From the NCBI GenBank assembly GCA_003220685.1, contig QHTE01000006.1:1-56813 (forward strand): DNA of 56,813 nt, given 5' to 3'. Under the pieces are notes generated by a model. The model worked only from the letters and a program-made list of their open reading frames with translations. It was not told where the DNA came from and made no database searches. Below are positions 18,004-26,359 of the stretch, piece after piece; the stretch's first letter is position 1; every line of letters begins with the position of its first letter. Position numbers and translations under genes: made by a program. This DNA is from Candidatus Rokuibacteriota bacterium. Its GTDB lineage: Bacteria; Methylomirabilota; Methylomirabilia; Rokubacteriales; CSP1-6.

Positions 18004-18329
18004 AGACGCCTCCACGGCCGAGAGTGTTCGCTGTCACCTCCGTATCGCGCAGCAACACATGCGCGTCAATAAGCAAAGATTTGCATAGCCCCGTTGGGTC
18101 CCTCGCGCCCTCCCGCCCTCGCGAAAGGCGCCCAGGACCCTAAGATCCCGCTGGTGGCAAAGGCGGACAGGGAGGCGTAGACTTCCCTCGGGCTGGACGC
18201 CCGCGCATCAAACAGGCCCAGTCGCACGAGGCCTATCCTGCCTGAAAGGGCGATGCCCGCAGGAGCGCGGCCACCGTCCAGTCCCCTTTGTCAGCGCCTG
18301 CGCTAGGCCTAGCGAGCTTCCCGCTCTGC
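18004..18329. other. Intergenic stretch, nothing convincing
   Basis: Between the HAF-repeat gene start and the end of the stand-alone receiver gene, both on the minus strand. It should hold the HAF gene promoter, but I see no clear -35/-10 pair. C-rich runs (18090-18130) are the only notable composition. Confidence 0.4.
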
Positions 18330-18722
18330 TCAGCCGCGGGTGGCGGATCCGATGGCTCTGGCGACGAGTCGGTCCAGCTCGCGCAGGTCGAACGGCTTGC
18401 GCAGATAGCCGAATGCCCCCTCGATCAGCGCGTCGGCTTCCTTCCGGCTTTCCCAGTCTCCGCTCATCATGAGGACCGGCGTACTCACGCCAAGGTCGCG
18501 AAAGCGCTTCAGCAGGTCGAGGCCCTGTCGGCGCAGTGTGGGGTCGCCGATCCCCGGCATGACCATGTCGAGCAGGATGAGGTCGAAGCGCTCACGTTGC
18601 ACGATGACGAGCGCGTCGGCGACCGAATGCGTCGCCTTGATCTCGTACGCGTGCCCGTGCTGGAAAGAGGCGAGGATCTCCTGCAGCACCTCGAGCACGC
18701 GAGGCTGGTCATCGATGATCAG
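18330..18722 (-). CDS. Stand-alone response-regulator receiver domain
   Basis: A receiver with no output domain: acidic pair in LIIDDQPR, phospho-acceptor Asp in LILLDMVMPG, Ser in VLMMSGD and the switch Lys in LRKPFD. The complete domain needs sequence upstream of the first canonical start, GTG 18698, which would delete the acidic pair. In frame there is only CTG 18722 (used here) or ATC 18749 before a stop at 18764-18762; the nearest ATG (18765) is in another frame. So it either uses a rare start or carries a small frameshift. It could be the partner of the kinase at 14830. Confidence 0.75.
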   Translation of the reverse strand: MIIDDQPRVLEVLQEILASFQHGHAYEIKATHSVADALVIVQRERFDLILLDMVMPGIGDPTLRRQGLDLLKRFRDLGVSTPVLMMSGDWESRKEADALIEGAFGYLRKPFDLRELDRLVARAIGSATRG

Positions 18723-18848
18723 GATGCGTTTCGTCGCCGTCGTGTCGATCCTCGCTCCCCCTCATTCGGCACACCGAATACGAGCCGCCGCAGTGGACCA
18801 GAGCGCCACGGCGCCCCATCGTGAGGTGGCGCGAAGGCGCGCCCCGAC

Positions 18849-19583
18849 TCAGAAGCGGAACGAGACCCCCATCAGCAGATAGTGGGTGTTGACGCTCGTG
18901 CTCAGGTCCGTGCTCCCGAGGGCATTGTCTCTGAAGGTGAACTCCGGGCTGAAGTGGGTGTAGCGGTATTCACCGAACATCGCGATGGTCTTGGTGAACT
19001 GCCACGCGACACCCGCCCCCACCTTCACGCCGACCGAGGTATCGCTGTCGGACTGGTTGGCGGGGGCGAAGTTCGTGCGGTCCTCGGCGTGCGCCACAAA
19101 GATCGCCGGTCCCACCGTGATATACGGTTGAAGCTGGCCCCTCGGAAACTGGGGACTCTTCAGGAATGGCCACCGGAGCATCGCGTCGAACCCGATCGTC
19201 CACACGGAGAGATCCAGGTCATCGAAAGTACCGGTGACGCAAAAGCGCGAGCAGAAAGTGCGCGTTTGCCGGCTAACGTCCGGCCTGAAGTGCGAGATGT
19301 CCATCCCCGCGCCGAAGTTGAGCGGGCCAAGCTCGAACGGAAACCAATAGCCGCCGCGGATGCCTCCCACGAACGAATTGTCGAAACTGACATCCAGCGT
19401 TGTGATCTGACCGCTCGGAGAGTTCGCGTCGACGTCGTGCTTCTCCGTGAACGCGCCGCCGAGGTAAAGGTCCGTGAACCATTCGGCCGCCGCCGGGGTC
19501 GCGACCACGAGGCAGGGCAGGACCGATGTCAGCATCATCAGTAGCTTGATCCACCCGACTATGTCGGTCCGTCTGCCGAACAT
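18849..19583 (-). CDS. Outer-membrane beta-barrel protein
   Basis: 244 residues from ATG 19583 with AAGGAGG six bases upstream. Signal peptide through ATPAAAE, then alternating beta-barrel strands (WFTDLYLGGAFTEKHD, FVGGIRGGYWFPFELG, VGVKVGAGVAWQFTKT, MFGEYRYTHFSPEF) ending MGVSFRF, with the terminal Phe needed for BAM insertion. This is an OmpA/OmpW-like eight-strand porin fold (OMP_b-brl). A CxxxC pair (FCSRFCV) lies in a loop. It is divergent from ridA and has a recognisable promoter. Confidence 0.88.
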   Translation of the reverse strand: MFGRRTDIVGWIKLLMMLTSVLPCLVVATPAAAEWFTDLYLGGAFTEKHDVDANSPSGQITTLDVSFDNSFVGGIRGGYWFPFELGPLNFGAGMDISHFRPDVSRQTRTFCSRFCVTGTFDDLDLSVWTIGFDAMLRWPFLKSPQFPRGQLQPYITVGPAIFVAHAEDRTNFAPANQSDSDTSVGVKVGAGVAWQFTKTIAMFGEYRYTHFSPEFTFRDNALGSTDLSTSVNTHYLLMGVSFRF

Positions 19584-19640
19584 GGGCCGCCTCCTTGCTG
19601 GGCGCGTATCGGGAGTGTCGGTCGCAATGGCCACTCACCC

Positions 19641-19669
19641 ACTACATACCCGATACCTTCGAGGGTCAA
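19641..19669 (-). promoter_or_regulatory. Sigma-70-like promoter of the beta-barrel gene
   Basis: On the minus strand TTGACC (plus 19664-19669), 17-bp spacer, TGTAGT (plus 19641-19646), about 58 bases before the ATG. The -35 is embedded in TCCTTGACC, the same context as the -35 of the polysaccharide operon at 26390. Confidence 0.55.
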
Positions 19670-19816
19670 GGAGACGTGGACCCTAGGCCGCGAGCGCGTG
19701 ATATTGATATACAGTTACGTCGACGCCGGGACCGGACAGCTGAGCGCGGACGACCCGCTCGATCGCGCCTCGTCTCTCCGAGCAGACCGGTCGTACACCG
19801 AGACGAGGTGGGGGCC

Positions 19817-20218
19817 ATGCACGGAATCGGTCGGCGTGAAGAGATCCGCGTTCCCGGGATGCCCGAGCCCATCAGCCACTTCACCAACGTCGTGCGCGCC
19901 GGCCGCCTCGTGTTCGTCTCGGGCTGCGTCGCCTCCGATGCCGAGGGACGCACCATCGGCGGCAACGACGCGACGGCCCAGGCCCGGCAGGTCCACGAGA
20001 ACCTCAAGCGGTGCCTCGCCGGCGCCGGCGCCACGTTCGCCGACGTGTGCAAGGTCACCGTGTTCCTCAAGAACATCGCCGATCGCGAGAAGGTCAACGT
20101 CGCCCGCAAGGAATACTTCGGACCTCACCGCCCCGCCAGCACCCTCGTCGAGATCTCGCGTCTGGTCCGAGACGACCTGCTCGTCGAGATCGAGGCGATC
20201 GCGGTCCTGCCCGAGTAG
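19817..20218 (+). CDS. RidA-family (YjgF) protein
   Basis: 133 residues: PISHFTNVVRAGRLVFVSG, then ENLKRCLAGAGATFADVCKV, VFLKNIADREKVN and RPASTLVEISRLV, the family signature with the conserved Arg that anchors the imine substrate carboxylate. RidA proteins hydrolyse reactive enamines/imines made by PLP enzymes; some paralogues act in amine catabolism. ATG 19817 is favoured because the upstream frame (to 19595) is not protein-like, and GAGGTGGGGG precedes it. The next gene follows four bases after the stop. Confidence 0.9.
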   Translation: MHGIGRREEIRVPGMPEPISHFTNVVRAGRLVFVSGCVASDAEGRTIGGNDATAQARQVHENLKRCLAGAGATFADVCKVTVFLKNIADREKVNVARKEYFGPHRPASTLVEISRLVRDDLLVEIEAIAVLPE

Positions 20219-20221
20219 AAG

Positions 20222-22114
20222 GTGGCCAGCGCGGAGTCCCTGTGCGAGCGCGCCCACGTGTGGGCCCGGCAGGGCCGCTACCGCGAGGCCGAGGCGGCAT
20301 ATCGCGAAGCGGTCCGGACCGACCCCGGCCGCGTGCGAGCCTATCTCGGGCTCGGCCTGGTCCTGCGCCGCCAGCGCCGCTCGGCCGAGGCCGAGGCGGT
20401 CTTCAAGCAGGCGATCCTCCTCAAGCCCGACGGCGTCTCGGCGCATCTCGAGCTCGGCGCGGCGCTCTTCGAGCAGACGCGCTACGCCGAAGCGGCCGCG
20501 GCGTTCCGCGAGGCGATCCGGCTCCGGCCCGACTCCCCGCAGGCGTTCGTGAGCCTCGGGCTGGCACTGAGCCGTCGGGGCGACTACGCCGGCGCCGAGT
20601 CCGCATTCCGCGACGCGCTCACCCTGAAGCCGAACGACGCGATCGCCCGCACCAACCTGGCGACGGTGCTTCGCCGGCAGCGCAAGGTCGGCGCGGCCGA
20701 GGTCGTGCACCGCGAGGCGCTGACGCGCGGCACCGCGCCCACCACGGCACGTCGCGATCTCGCCGATACGCTCTACGAGCAGGCGAAGTACCCCGAGGCC
20801 GCGGCGGCCTACCGCGAGGCGCTCACGCTCACGCCTCACGACGCGAAGACCTGGCGCGGTCTGGCGCTGTCCCTCGAGCGGGTGGGGCGACTGGCCGAGG
20901 CGACCAGCGCGTATCGCGACGCGATCCGGCTGCGGCCGGACGACGCCGACCTGCGCGAGCGTCTGGGCGCCGTGCTCCGGCGCCGGCATCGCGACATCGA
21001 GGCCGCGGCCGCGTTCAGGGAATCGCTCCGCCTGCGTCCCGACGCCGCCCGCGCCCACCACCACCTGGCCGTCACGCTCGAGCGGCTCGGCCGCTACGAC
21101 GACGCCGCGGCCGCGTTCCGCGAAGCGATCCGGCTGCGCCCCACCTATCTGCACGCGCATCTCGGCCTGGCCGCGACTCTCAGGCGTCAGGGCCGGTGGG
21201 CCGAGGAGGCGGCGGCCTACGCCGAGGCGCTGCGGGTGACCCCCGACGACGCCGACCTGCACAGCGGCCGCGGTCTGGCCCTCGGCGCCCTCGGGGACTA
21301 CGCCGAGGCCGCAGAATCGTTCCGGCGCGCGCTGGCGATCCGACCAGACGACGCCGACCTGCACTACGAGCTCGGGGTCGCCCTCGGACGGCAGGGCCGG
21401 CACGCGGAGGCGGAGGTCGCTCTGCGCGCGGCGATCCGCGTCCGGCCCGACTCCGTGAAGGCGCGCGCGAACCTGGCGCTGGGTCTGGGCCGGCAGGGCA
21501 AGCATCTGGAGGCGGAGTCGGCCTACCGCGAAGCGCTCGCGCTGCGGCCGAACCACGCGACGCTCCGGCGCGGCCTCGGCGTCGCGCTCTACTGGCAGGG
21601 GCGATACGCGGAGGCCGAGGCGGCGTTCCGCGACGCCGTGCGCATCAAGCCCGAGTACGCGCGGGCCCACAGCGACCTGGGAGAGATGCTGGCCGAGCAG
21701 CACCGCTATCGCGAGTCGGAGGCCGCCTATTGCGCCGTCATCCGCTTCACCCCGGATGCGCCCGCGCCGCACACCGCGCTCGCCGGCGTGTTGCTGGCGC
21801 AGCGCCGGTACGCGGACGCCGCGGCCGAGTGTCGGGAGGCGATCCGGCTCAACTTCGACGAGCCGCGCGCCCACATCCATCTGTGGGACGCGCTCGAGCT
21901 CCTGGGAAGCTACGACGAGCTCGAGACCGCGGCGCGCGCCGTCATCGAGCGACGGCCCGACCACGCCGATGCTCACGCCAGGCTCGGGCGCGCGCTGTTC
22001 GCGCGGAGGCGCTACGCCGAGGCCGCGGCCGCCTATCAGACGGCGGTCGGGCTCCATCCCGAGGTCGCCCGCTTCCGCGATGGGCTCGCGGCGGCGCTAT
22101 CGAAGGTCGAGTAG
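20222..22114 (+). CDS. All-TPR protein with 18 tandem repeats
   Basis: 630 residues made of 18 uninterrupted 34-residue tetratricopeptide repeats (typical unit: LGxALxxQGRYxEAEAAYREAIRLRPDx) plus a 15-residue capping helix. There is no signal peptide and no other domain. With about eight TPRs per superhelical turn this predicts more than two turns, a cytoplasmic scaffold. Repeats are highly similar, suggesting recent internal duplication. GTG 20222 begins three bases after the ridA stop, so the two are probably co-transcribed. Binding partner unknown. The last 18 bases overlap the opposite-strand gene. Confidence 0.92.
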   Translation: MASAESLCERAHVWARQGRYREAEAAYREAVRTDPGRVRAYLGLGLVLRRQRRSAEAEAVFKQAILLKPDGVSAHLELGAALFEQTRYAEAAAAFREAIRLRPDSPQAFVSLGLALSRRGDYAGAESAFRDALTLKPNDAIARTNLATVLRRQRKVGAAEVVHREALTRGTAPTTARRDLADTLYEQAKYPEAAAAYREALTLTPHDAKTWRGLALSLERVGRLAEATSAYRDAIRLRPDDADLRERLGAVLRRRHRDIEAAAAFRESLRLRPDAARAHHHLAVTLERLGRYDDAAAAFREAIRLRPTYLHAHLGLAATLRRQGRWAEEAAAYAEALRVTPDDADLHSGRGLALGALGDYAEAAESFRRALAIRPDDADLHYELGVALGRQGRHAEAEVALRAAIRVRPDSVKARANLALGLGRQGKHLEAESAYREALALRPNHATLRRGLGVALYWQGRYAEAEAAFRDAVRIKPEYARAHSDLGEMLAEQHRYRESEAAYCAVIRFTPDAPAPHTALAGVLLAQRRYADAAAECREAIRLNFDEPRAHIHLWDALELLGSYDELETAARAVIERRPDHADAHARLGRALFARRRYAEAAAAYQTAVGLHPEVARFRDGLAAALSKVE

Positions 22115-22828
22115 TCGGCGGAACTCTTCGAGGTCGGCGGACGGGACGTCGGGCCGCTGCCGCACGCTCTCGTGAACGTGCGCGGGATTTTCCTCGATCG
22201 CCCGGCTGGCCCGGGCGAAGAGCTTGACGAACCGCCGGGCTTCCTTCTCCGCCTTGGCCGTGGCGACCGACCCGGCGAGCATTCCGGCGAGGGCAATGAC
22301 CTTGCTGTCGAGCCTGACGAAGCCCGTCACGGCCGGCGAGATCAGGCTCCGGCGGTCGTCGGCTTGGCTCAGAGCGTACTCGATCAGGACGACCGCCTGG
22401 CCGCGGATGCTCGGGAGCAGCCCCGACTGGTACTGGCCGCGCGCGTACACCACGCGCGTGCCGCTGGTCGCGTAGACCACCGAGAACTGTCCGACCACCC
22501 CCCAGCCGTCGTCGAGCCAGAGCCCTCCCTCGGGCCCGCGCCAGATCCGGTAGCGCGCCAGCTTGAGCGCGCGCGTCACGTGGGTGGCGAACTCGGGATG
22601 GTCCAGCAGGAACTCGAAGACGTCCGCCCGCGCGAGGAACGGCTCGCCCGCCGCGCGCGCGCTCACCGAGGCTCCTTCGGCGACTTCCTGAAGCCACGCG
22701 CGCTCGCGAGCGGGGATCTGGGAGGGAAGGGAGGGAGCGGGCTTGGCCGCCAGCGCGCCCGACACCAGCAGGACGACCGCGATGCCAGCAGCGGCGCACG
22801 TCGTTCCGCGGCGGTGCCTGGACAACAC
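22097..22828 (-). CDS. Secreted protein of unknown function
   Basis: 243 residues with a signal peptide (HRRGTTCAAAGIAVVLLVSGALA). The body has the patterns ADVFEFLLDHPEFATHVTRAL, YRIWRGPEGGLWLDDGWG and VYARGQYQSGLLP but no family I can name. I recall similar lipid-associated or periplasmic hypothetical proteins with this WRGPxGxxWxDDGxG pattern in related lineages. GTG 22828 has a perfect TATAAT (plus 22838-22843) nine bases upstream and no ribosome site, suggesting a leaderless message. The 3' end overlaps the TPR gene. Confidence 0.7.
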   Translation of the reverse strand: MLSRHRRGTTCAAAGIAVVLLVSGALAAKPAPSLPSQIPARERAWLQEVAEGASVSARAAGEPFLARADVFEFLLDHPEFATHVTRALKLARYRIWRGPEGGLWLDDGWGVVGQFSVVYATSGTRVVYARGQYQSGLLPSIRGQAVVLIEYALSQADDRRSLISPAVTGFVRLDSKVIALAGMLAGSVATAKAEKEARRFVKLFARASRAIEENPAHVHESVRQRPDVPSADLEEFRRLLDLR

Positions 22829-22908
22829 GACCGAGCCATTATACCCTCGCCCTCACCAGCGAAATCCGGCCCGAGCTTGCGGCGCCCGTCCGGGGCGCGG
22901 GGGCCCAT

Positions 22909-23601
22909 ATGTATCAGTACCTCTACGCGATCGCCGACCGGCTCCCGCCGGCGTGGCGTCCACCGGACGCGAGCGTCGGGGGCCCCGTGCAGCTCCGGCG
23001 CCTGGGCGATCTAGTGGTCCTTGTCAGCGCGCTCGAGCGCCTGCCGGAGGCCAACGCGCGGACGCTCGCCCTGCACCACGACATCGTCGCCTCGACCCTG
23101 GACGCTTCCGCGACGGTGCCGTTCAGGTTCGGTGTCGTCGTGGCCACCTCCGACCTCGATGCCTGGCTCGCGGCCCACGCGCCCCTGGTGCACGCGACAC
23201 TCGCGCAGCTCCGGGGGTGCGTGGAGATGAGCGTGAAGCTCCTGCGCCTGCACTGTGGGCACTCGATCGATCGGACGTGCCGCGAGTGTGCCGACGGCGC
23301 GCCCGGCGTCGTCCAGCTCCGCGAGCTGGCCGAGCGGCTCGTGGCGCAGGCCGGGATCGAGCGCTGGCGCTACCGCTCGCCCGGGGGAGGGAGCAACGTC
23401 GCGGGCTCGGTCGCCTTCCTCGTGGCGCGCTCCGAAGTCGACGGGTTTCTCGCGCGGATCGCGCCGATCGCCTCGCGCGCCGCCGGCATCGCCGTCGTGC
23501 CGACCGGGCCGTGGCCCCCGTACTCGTTCGTCCCGAGCTTCGATCGATTTCCGCAGCAGAGACTCCGGGAGCCCGAACGCGGAGTCGGCCGCCCGGCCTG
23601 A
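22909..23601 (+). CDS. GvpL/GvpF-family gas-vesicle-type protein, isolated
   Basis: 230 residues with the GvpL/F signature: YQYLYAIADRLP, LVVLVSALERLPEANA, ALHHDIVASTL, ATVPFRFGVVVAT and the C-terminal GPWPPYSFVP. In gas vesicle clusters GvpF/L binds GvpA. Here no gvpA or other gvp gene is near, so a different role is likely. A cysteine/histidine insert (LRLHCGHSIDRTCRECAD) in the middle is atypical and could bind a metal. It is followed by two co-directional genes. Confidence 0.85.
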   Translation: MYQYLYAIADRLPPAWRPPDASVGGPVQLRRLGDLVVLVSALERLPEANARTLALHHDIVASTLDASATVPFRFGVVVATSDLDAWLAAHAPLVHATLAQLRGCVEMSVKLLRLHCGHSIDRTCRECADGAPGVVQLRELAERLVAQAGIERWRYRSPGGGSNVAGSVAFLVARSEVDGFLARIAPIASRAAGIAVVPTGPWPPYSFVPSFDRFPQQRLREPERGVGRPA

Positions 23602-23686
23602 ACGGCGATTTGCGGACGCGCCCGCGTCCCCGCTTGCTCCCGTCCGGGGTGTGGGATAGTCTTACCGCCACTTCGAGGAGGGTTCC

Positions 23687-23884
23687 GTGCAGCGACTCCA
23701 GCGCGCCGCGGTCGAGGAGCTGATGAACGGGCGCCCAGACACCACGCTGGAAGCCGCGCTCGAAGTCTTCGAGGTCTTCGCCAGCGGCTCGCTCACGGAC
23801 GAGGTCTACATCCTGGACGACGTCGCCGGCAAGCGCATCGCGATCGCTCCAACCACGCTCAAAGACAAGTACCGGCGGGGGTGA
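23687..23884 (+). CDS. Small conserved-looking protein, 65 residues
   Basis: GTG 23687 has GAGGAGGG five bases upstream. The product MQRLQRAAVEELMNGRPDTT, then LEAALEVFEVFASGSLTDEV and YILDDVAGKRIAIAPTTLKD, is acidic in the middle with a basic end. I do not recognise a family. It stops three bases before the cytidylate-kinase-like gene, which implies co-transcription and coupling. Confidence 0.65.
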   Translation: MQRLQRAAVEELMNGRPDTTLEAALEVFEVFASGSLTDEVYILDDVAGKRIAIAPTTLKDKYRRG

Positions 23885-23887
23885 TCC

Positions 23888-24715
23888 ATGGCCATCATCG
23901 TTGTCTCGCATCAGATGGGAGCGGGCGGCCCGGAGATCGGCATGTCGCTGGCGCAGCGACTCGGGTATCGCTACGTGAACCAGGAGCTGCTGCTCGACGC
24001 GGCCCGTCGCTACGGGCTCGCCGAGGACAAGCTCTCCCACCTCGACGAGTCGAAGCCGACCTTGTTCGAGCGCTTCGACACCGAGACCCGCCATCACATC
24101 ACCGTGCTCCAGACGACTTGTCTCGAGTTCGCCGAGGACGACAACTGCGTCTTGATGCGCGGCGGCGGCCAGTGGCTGCTGCGCGGCGTCCCGCACGTGC
24201 TGCGCGTGCGCGTGATCGCGCCATTCGAGCATCGCGTGAAGCAGTGGGTCAAGCGCACCGCTGAGATGACGGGCGAGACGCCCAACTACCGCGCGGCCGC
24301 CGAGCTGGTGCGTCGCGACGATCTCGAGAAGTCCGGACGGATGCGGTACCTCTACGAGGTCGACATCGCGGACCCGACGCTCTACGAGCTGACCGTGAAC
24401 ACCGAGAAGATGAAGTACGACGCGGTGGTCGCGATTCTCGAAGCGCTCACGCGCCGGCCCGAGATGGCCACGGCCGACGCCGGCAAACAGATGGTCGCCT
24501 CCCGGGCCCTCGCCTCGCGCGTGCAGGTCGCGCTGGCGACGCATCCGGAGACGCGCCGCTACCGGATCACCGTGGAGGCGCACGGCGGCGTGGTCACTCT
24601 CGAAGGCACGGCGGCCCTCGACCGGGCGGTCGAGGTTGCGCGCTCCGTGCCCGGTGTGCGCGAAGTTAAGACGCAACAGGTCGAGATCCCACCGATTCCT
24701 CCCTTCGTCGCCTAG
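23888..24715 (+). CDS. Cytidylate-kinase-like protein with C-terminal BON domain
   Basis: 275 residues. The N-terminal 190 match the cytidylate-kinase-like family: IIVVSHQMGAGGPEIGMSLA replaces the P-loop, followed by YRYVNQELLLDAAR, VLMRGGGQWLLRGVPHVLRV and the lid RVKQWVKRTAEM. The last 70 residues form a BON domain (RVQVALATHPETRRYRITVE, GGVVTLEGTAAL, VPGVREVKTQQVE), normally a lipid- or ligand-binding module of envelope proteins. There is no signal peptide, so the protein is cytoplasmic and the BON domain may be a small-ligand sensor. The fusion is uncommon. The gene ends just before the 41-bp inverted repeat. Confidence 0.85.
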   Translation: MAIIVVSHQMGAGGPEIGMSLAQRLGYRYVNQELLLDAARRYGLAEDKLSHLDESKPTLFERFDTETRHHITVLQTTCLEFAEDDNCVLMRGGGQWLLRGVPHVLRVRVIAPFEHRVKQWVKRTAEMTGETPNYRAAAELVRRDDLEKSGRMRYLYEVDIADPTLYELTVNTEKMKYDAVVAILEALTRRPEMATADAGKQMVASRALASRVQVALATHPETRRYRITVEAHGGVVTLEGTAALDRAVEVARSVPGVREVKTQQVEIPPIPPFVA

Positions 24716-24722
24716 CTGGAGG

Positions 24723-24863
24723 CTGGGCCGGCAGACCGCGGGCCGGGTGGCTCTCGCGACCTGACTGCACTCGTTGCGAGGCGGCCCGGTCCCCGCGTTT
24801 TGCCGGATCTGCGCTGCCTACACAGGTCGCGAGAGCCACCCGGCCCGCGGTCTGCCGGCCCAG
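24723..24863. repeat. Large perfect inverted repeat, 2 x 41 bp with 59-bp loop
   Basis: Arms 24723-24763 and 24823-24863 are exact reverse complements over 41 bp. The left arm begins CTGGGCCGGCAGACCGCGGG. The loop (24764-24822) has no coding frame. It lies between two convergent genes. No target-site duplication is evident. It could be a MITE-like element, a very stable bidirectional transcription barrier or a recombination site. The following bases to 25080 hold nothing I can identify beyond a G-rich run. Confidence 0.95.
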
Positions 24864-25080
24864 TCTGCCGTTCGCCGCCAAGAGAGATTGCCGGGATCTG
24901 AGTTCTTGCTGGCGGCTTAGGCCGCGTTCCCTTCAAGGTCAGGTAGCTGCGGATTCCGCTCAGGGTCGACTAGCGATTCCGTGCTTGTTGCTCGAGGTGC
25001 GCTTGGTGCTGCGGCCGGCGGGCGGGGACAGTGAGGTTGTCGGTGGGGAGCGGTTGAGGGGCGAGGCGGGAGTTGTCGGA

Positions 25081-26280
25081 TTAGCGGAGCTGGTCGCGGG
25101 GTGGGGCGGGGCGGTCCTGGGACATGCGGTCGGGGGCTTCGGCGACGCGGAGCTCGACCGTCTTGCGCTCTCGGTTGCGCACGATCTCGAGCTTGACGGT
25201 CTTGCCCACCTCGGCATCCAAGGAGAGCCGCTGCAGCTGACGGTAGTCCTCGACCGGAACACCATCGAACGTCACGACGACGTCGTTCTTCTCCAGGCCG
25301 GCTGCCGCCGCGGGTCCCCCCGGGGAGACGCGCGCGACCACGGCGCCGCGGGCCTCGCGTAGCCCGAGCGACTGCGCCAGCTCCGTCGTCAGGGGCTCCA
25401 TCGCAATCCCGATCCACCCGCGGGTCACCTTGCCGCGGTCCATCAGCTGGCCCGTGATGCGCTTGACCATGTTGGCGGGGATCGCGAAGCCGATGCCCTG
25501 ACCGGTGGCCACGATGGCCGTGTTGATCCCGATGACCTCACCGCGCAGGTTCACGAGCGGACCGCCGGAGTTGCCCGGATTGATCGACGCGTCGGTCTGG
25601 ATGAAGTTCTCGTACGTGGCGATGCCGACGTCGGCGCGCCCGGTCGCGCTCACCACGCCGACCGTCACGGTGTTGTCGAGCCCGAACGGGTTGCCGATCG
25701 CGATCGCCCATTCGCCGACGCGGAGCGTGTCCGAGTTCCCGAGCCTTGCCACCGGCAGGGGAGCGTCCGGCTCGAACTGGATCACGGCCAGGTCGGTCGT
25801 CACGTCGGCGCCGATGATCCGCCCCTGATATTCGCGCTTGGACGCCAGGCGCAGCAGCACGCCGTCGGCGCCCTGGACGACGTGGTTGTTCGTCAGGACG
25901 TAGCCGCGTTTGTCGAAGATGACGCCGGAGCCGAGCCCCCGCGCGAAGAACTCCTCGCGCCGTCCGGGGCCTCGCGGACCCAGGAACTGATCCCAGAAGT
26001 CCTTCAGCAACGGGTCGTCCCCGTACGGACCGGGCGCGAACGGCGGCCTGCGGCGCTTCGCGACCTGGACCGGGCTGATGTGGACGACCGCGGGCCGAAC
26101 GCTCTCGGCCACGCTGACGAAGGCCGACTGGAGCGCTTCTGCGGCGTTCGGCCCCTGCGCGGGCGCCGACGGGGTGGAGGACAAGCGCGTGAAGAACAGC
26201 GCGTGAATCCAGAAGCCGGCACCAAGAAAGGCGAAAAGTGCGCAGGCGGCCAGGGCGATGCGGACACTTCTAGGTACCAT
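25081..26280 (-). CDS. HtrA/DegP-type periplasmic serine protease
   Basis: About 399 residues: N-terminal membrane anchor (IALAACALFAFLGAGFWI), then the trypsin-like domain with the triad His133 (LTNNHVV), Asp163 (TTDLAVI) and Ser238 (NPGNSGGPL), and one PDZ domain (LGLREARGAVVARV to VEIVRNRE-like end). It degrades misfolded envelope proteins. A single PDZ and an anchor resemble DegS/HtrA rather than DegP. The Pro-rich linker before the catalytic domain is typical. ATG 26280 starts the anchor; a strong promoter, TTGACA-17-TACGAT, lies upstream and is back-to-back with that of the polysaccharide operon. Confidence 0.95.
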   Translation of the reverse strand: MVPRSVRIALAACALFAFLGAGFWIHALFFTRLSSTPSAPAQGPNAAEALQSAFVSVAESVRPAVVHISPVQVAKRRRPPFAPGPYGDDPLLKDFWDQFLGPRGPGRREEFFARGLGSGVIFDKRGYVLTNNHVVQGADGVLLRLASKREYQGRIIGADVTTDLAVIQFEPDAPLPVARLGNSDTLRVGEWAIAIGNPFGLDNTVTVGVVSATGRADVGIATYENFIQTDASINPGNSGGPLVNLRGEVIGINTAIVATGQGIGFAIPANMVKRITGQLMDRGKVTRGWIGIAMEPLTTELAQSLGLREARGAVVARVSPGGPAAAAGLEKNDVVVTFDGVPVEDYRQLQRLSLDAEVGKTVKLEIVRNRERKTVELRVAEAPDRMSQDRPAPPRDQLR

Positions 26281-26330
26281 CGGGGACGCCTCGAGACTGC
26301 GATCTCCGCTCTCGCCGAATAGCGTAGCGG

Positions 26331-26359
26331 ATCGTACCCGGCGCACTCCCGGGTGTCAA
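26331..26359 (-). promoter_or_regulatory. Sigma-70 promoter of the HtrA-type gene
   Basis: On the minus strand TTGACA (plus 26354-26359), 17-bp spacer, TACGAT (plus 26331-26336), 50 bases from the ATG. The -35 is a consensus match and the -10 matches four of six. Confidence 0.7.

Noticed and set aside
19715..22057. A 780-codon open frame antisense to the TPR gene
   Set aside because: Its sequence is a low-complexity Arg/Gly/Val/Leu repeat with 34-residue periodicity mirroring the TPR units; it is a shadow caused by GC-rich codon bias.
22909..23601. A functional gas-vesicle cluster
   Set aside because: Only a GvpL/F-type gene is present; no GvpA, N, K or J homologue lies within the window.
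24723..24863. A complete insertion sequence or CRISPR-like element at the inverted repeat
   Set aside because: There is no transposase frame inside the 59-base loop, no target-site duplication and only one repeat pair.
24917..25417. A minus-strand gene downstream of the protease
   Set aside because: The frame overlaps the 3' end of the protease gene and encodes Pro/Arg/Ser low-complexity sequence.
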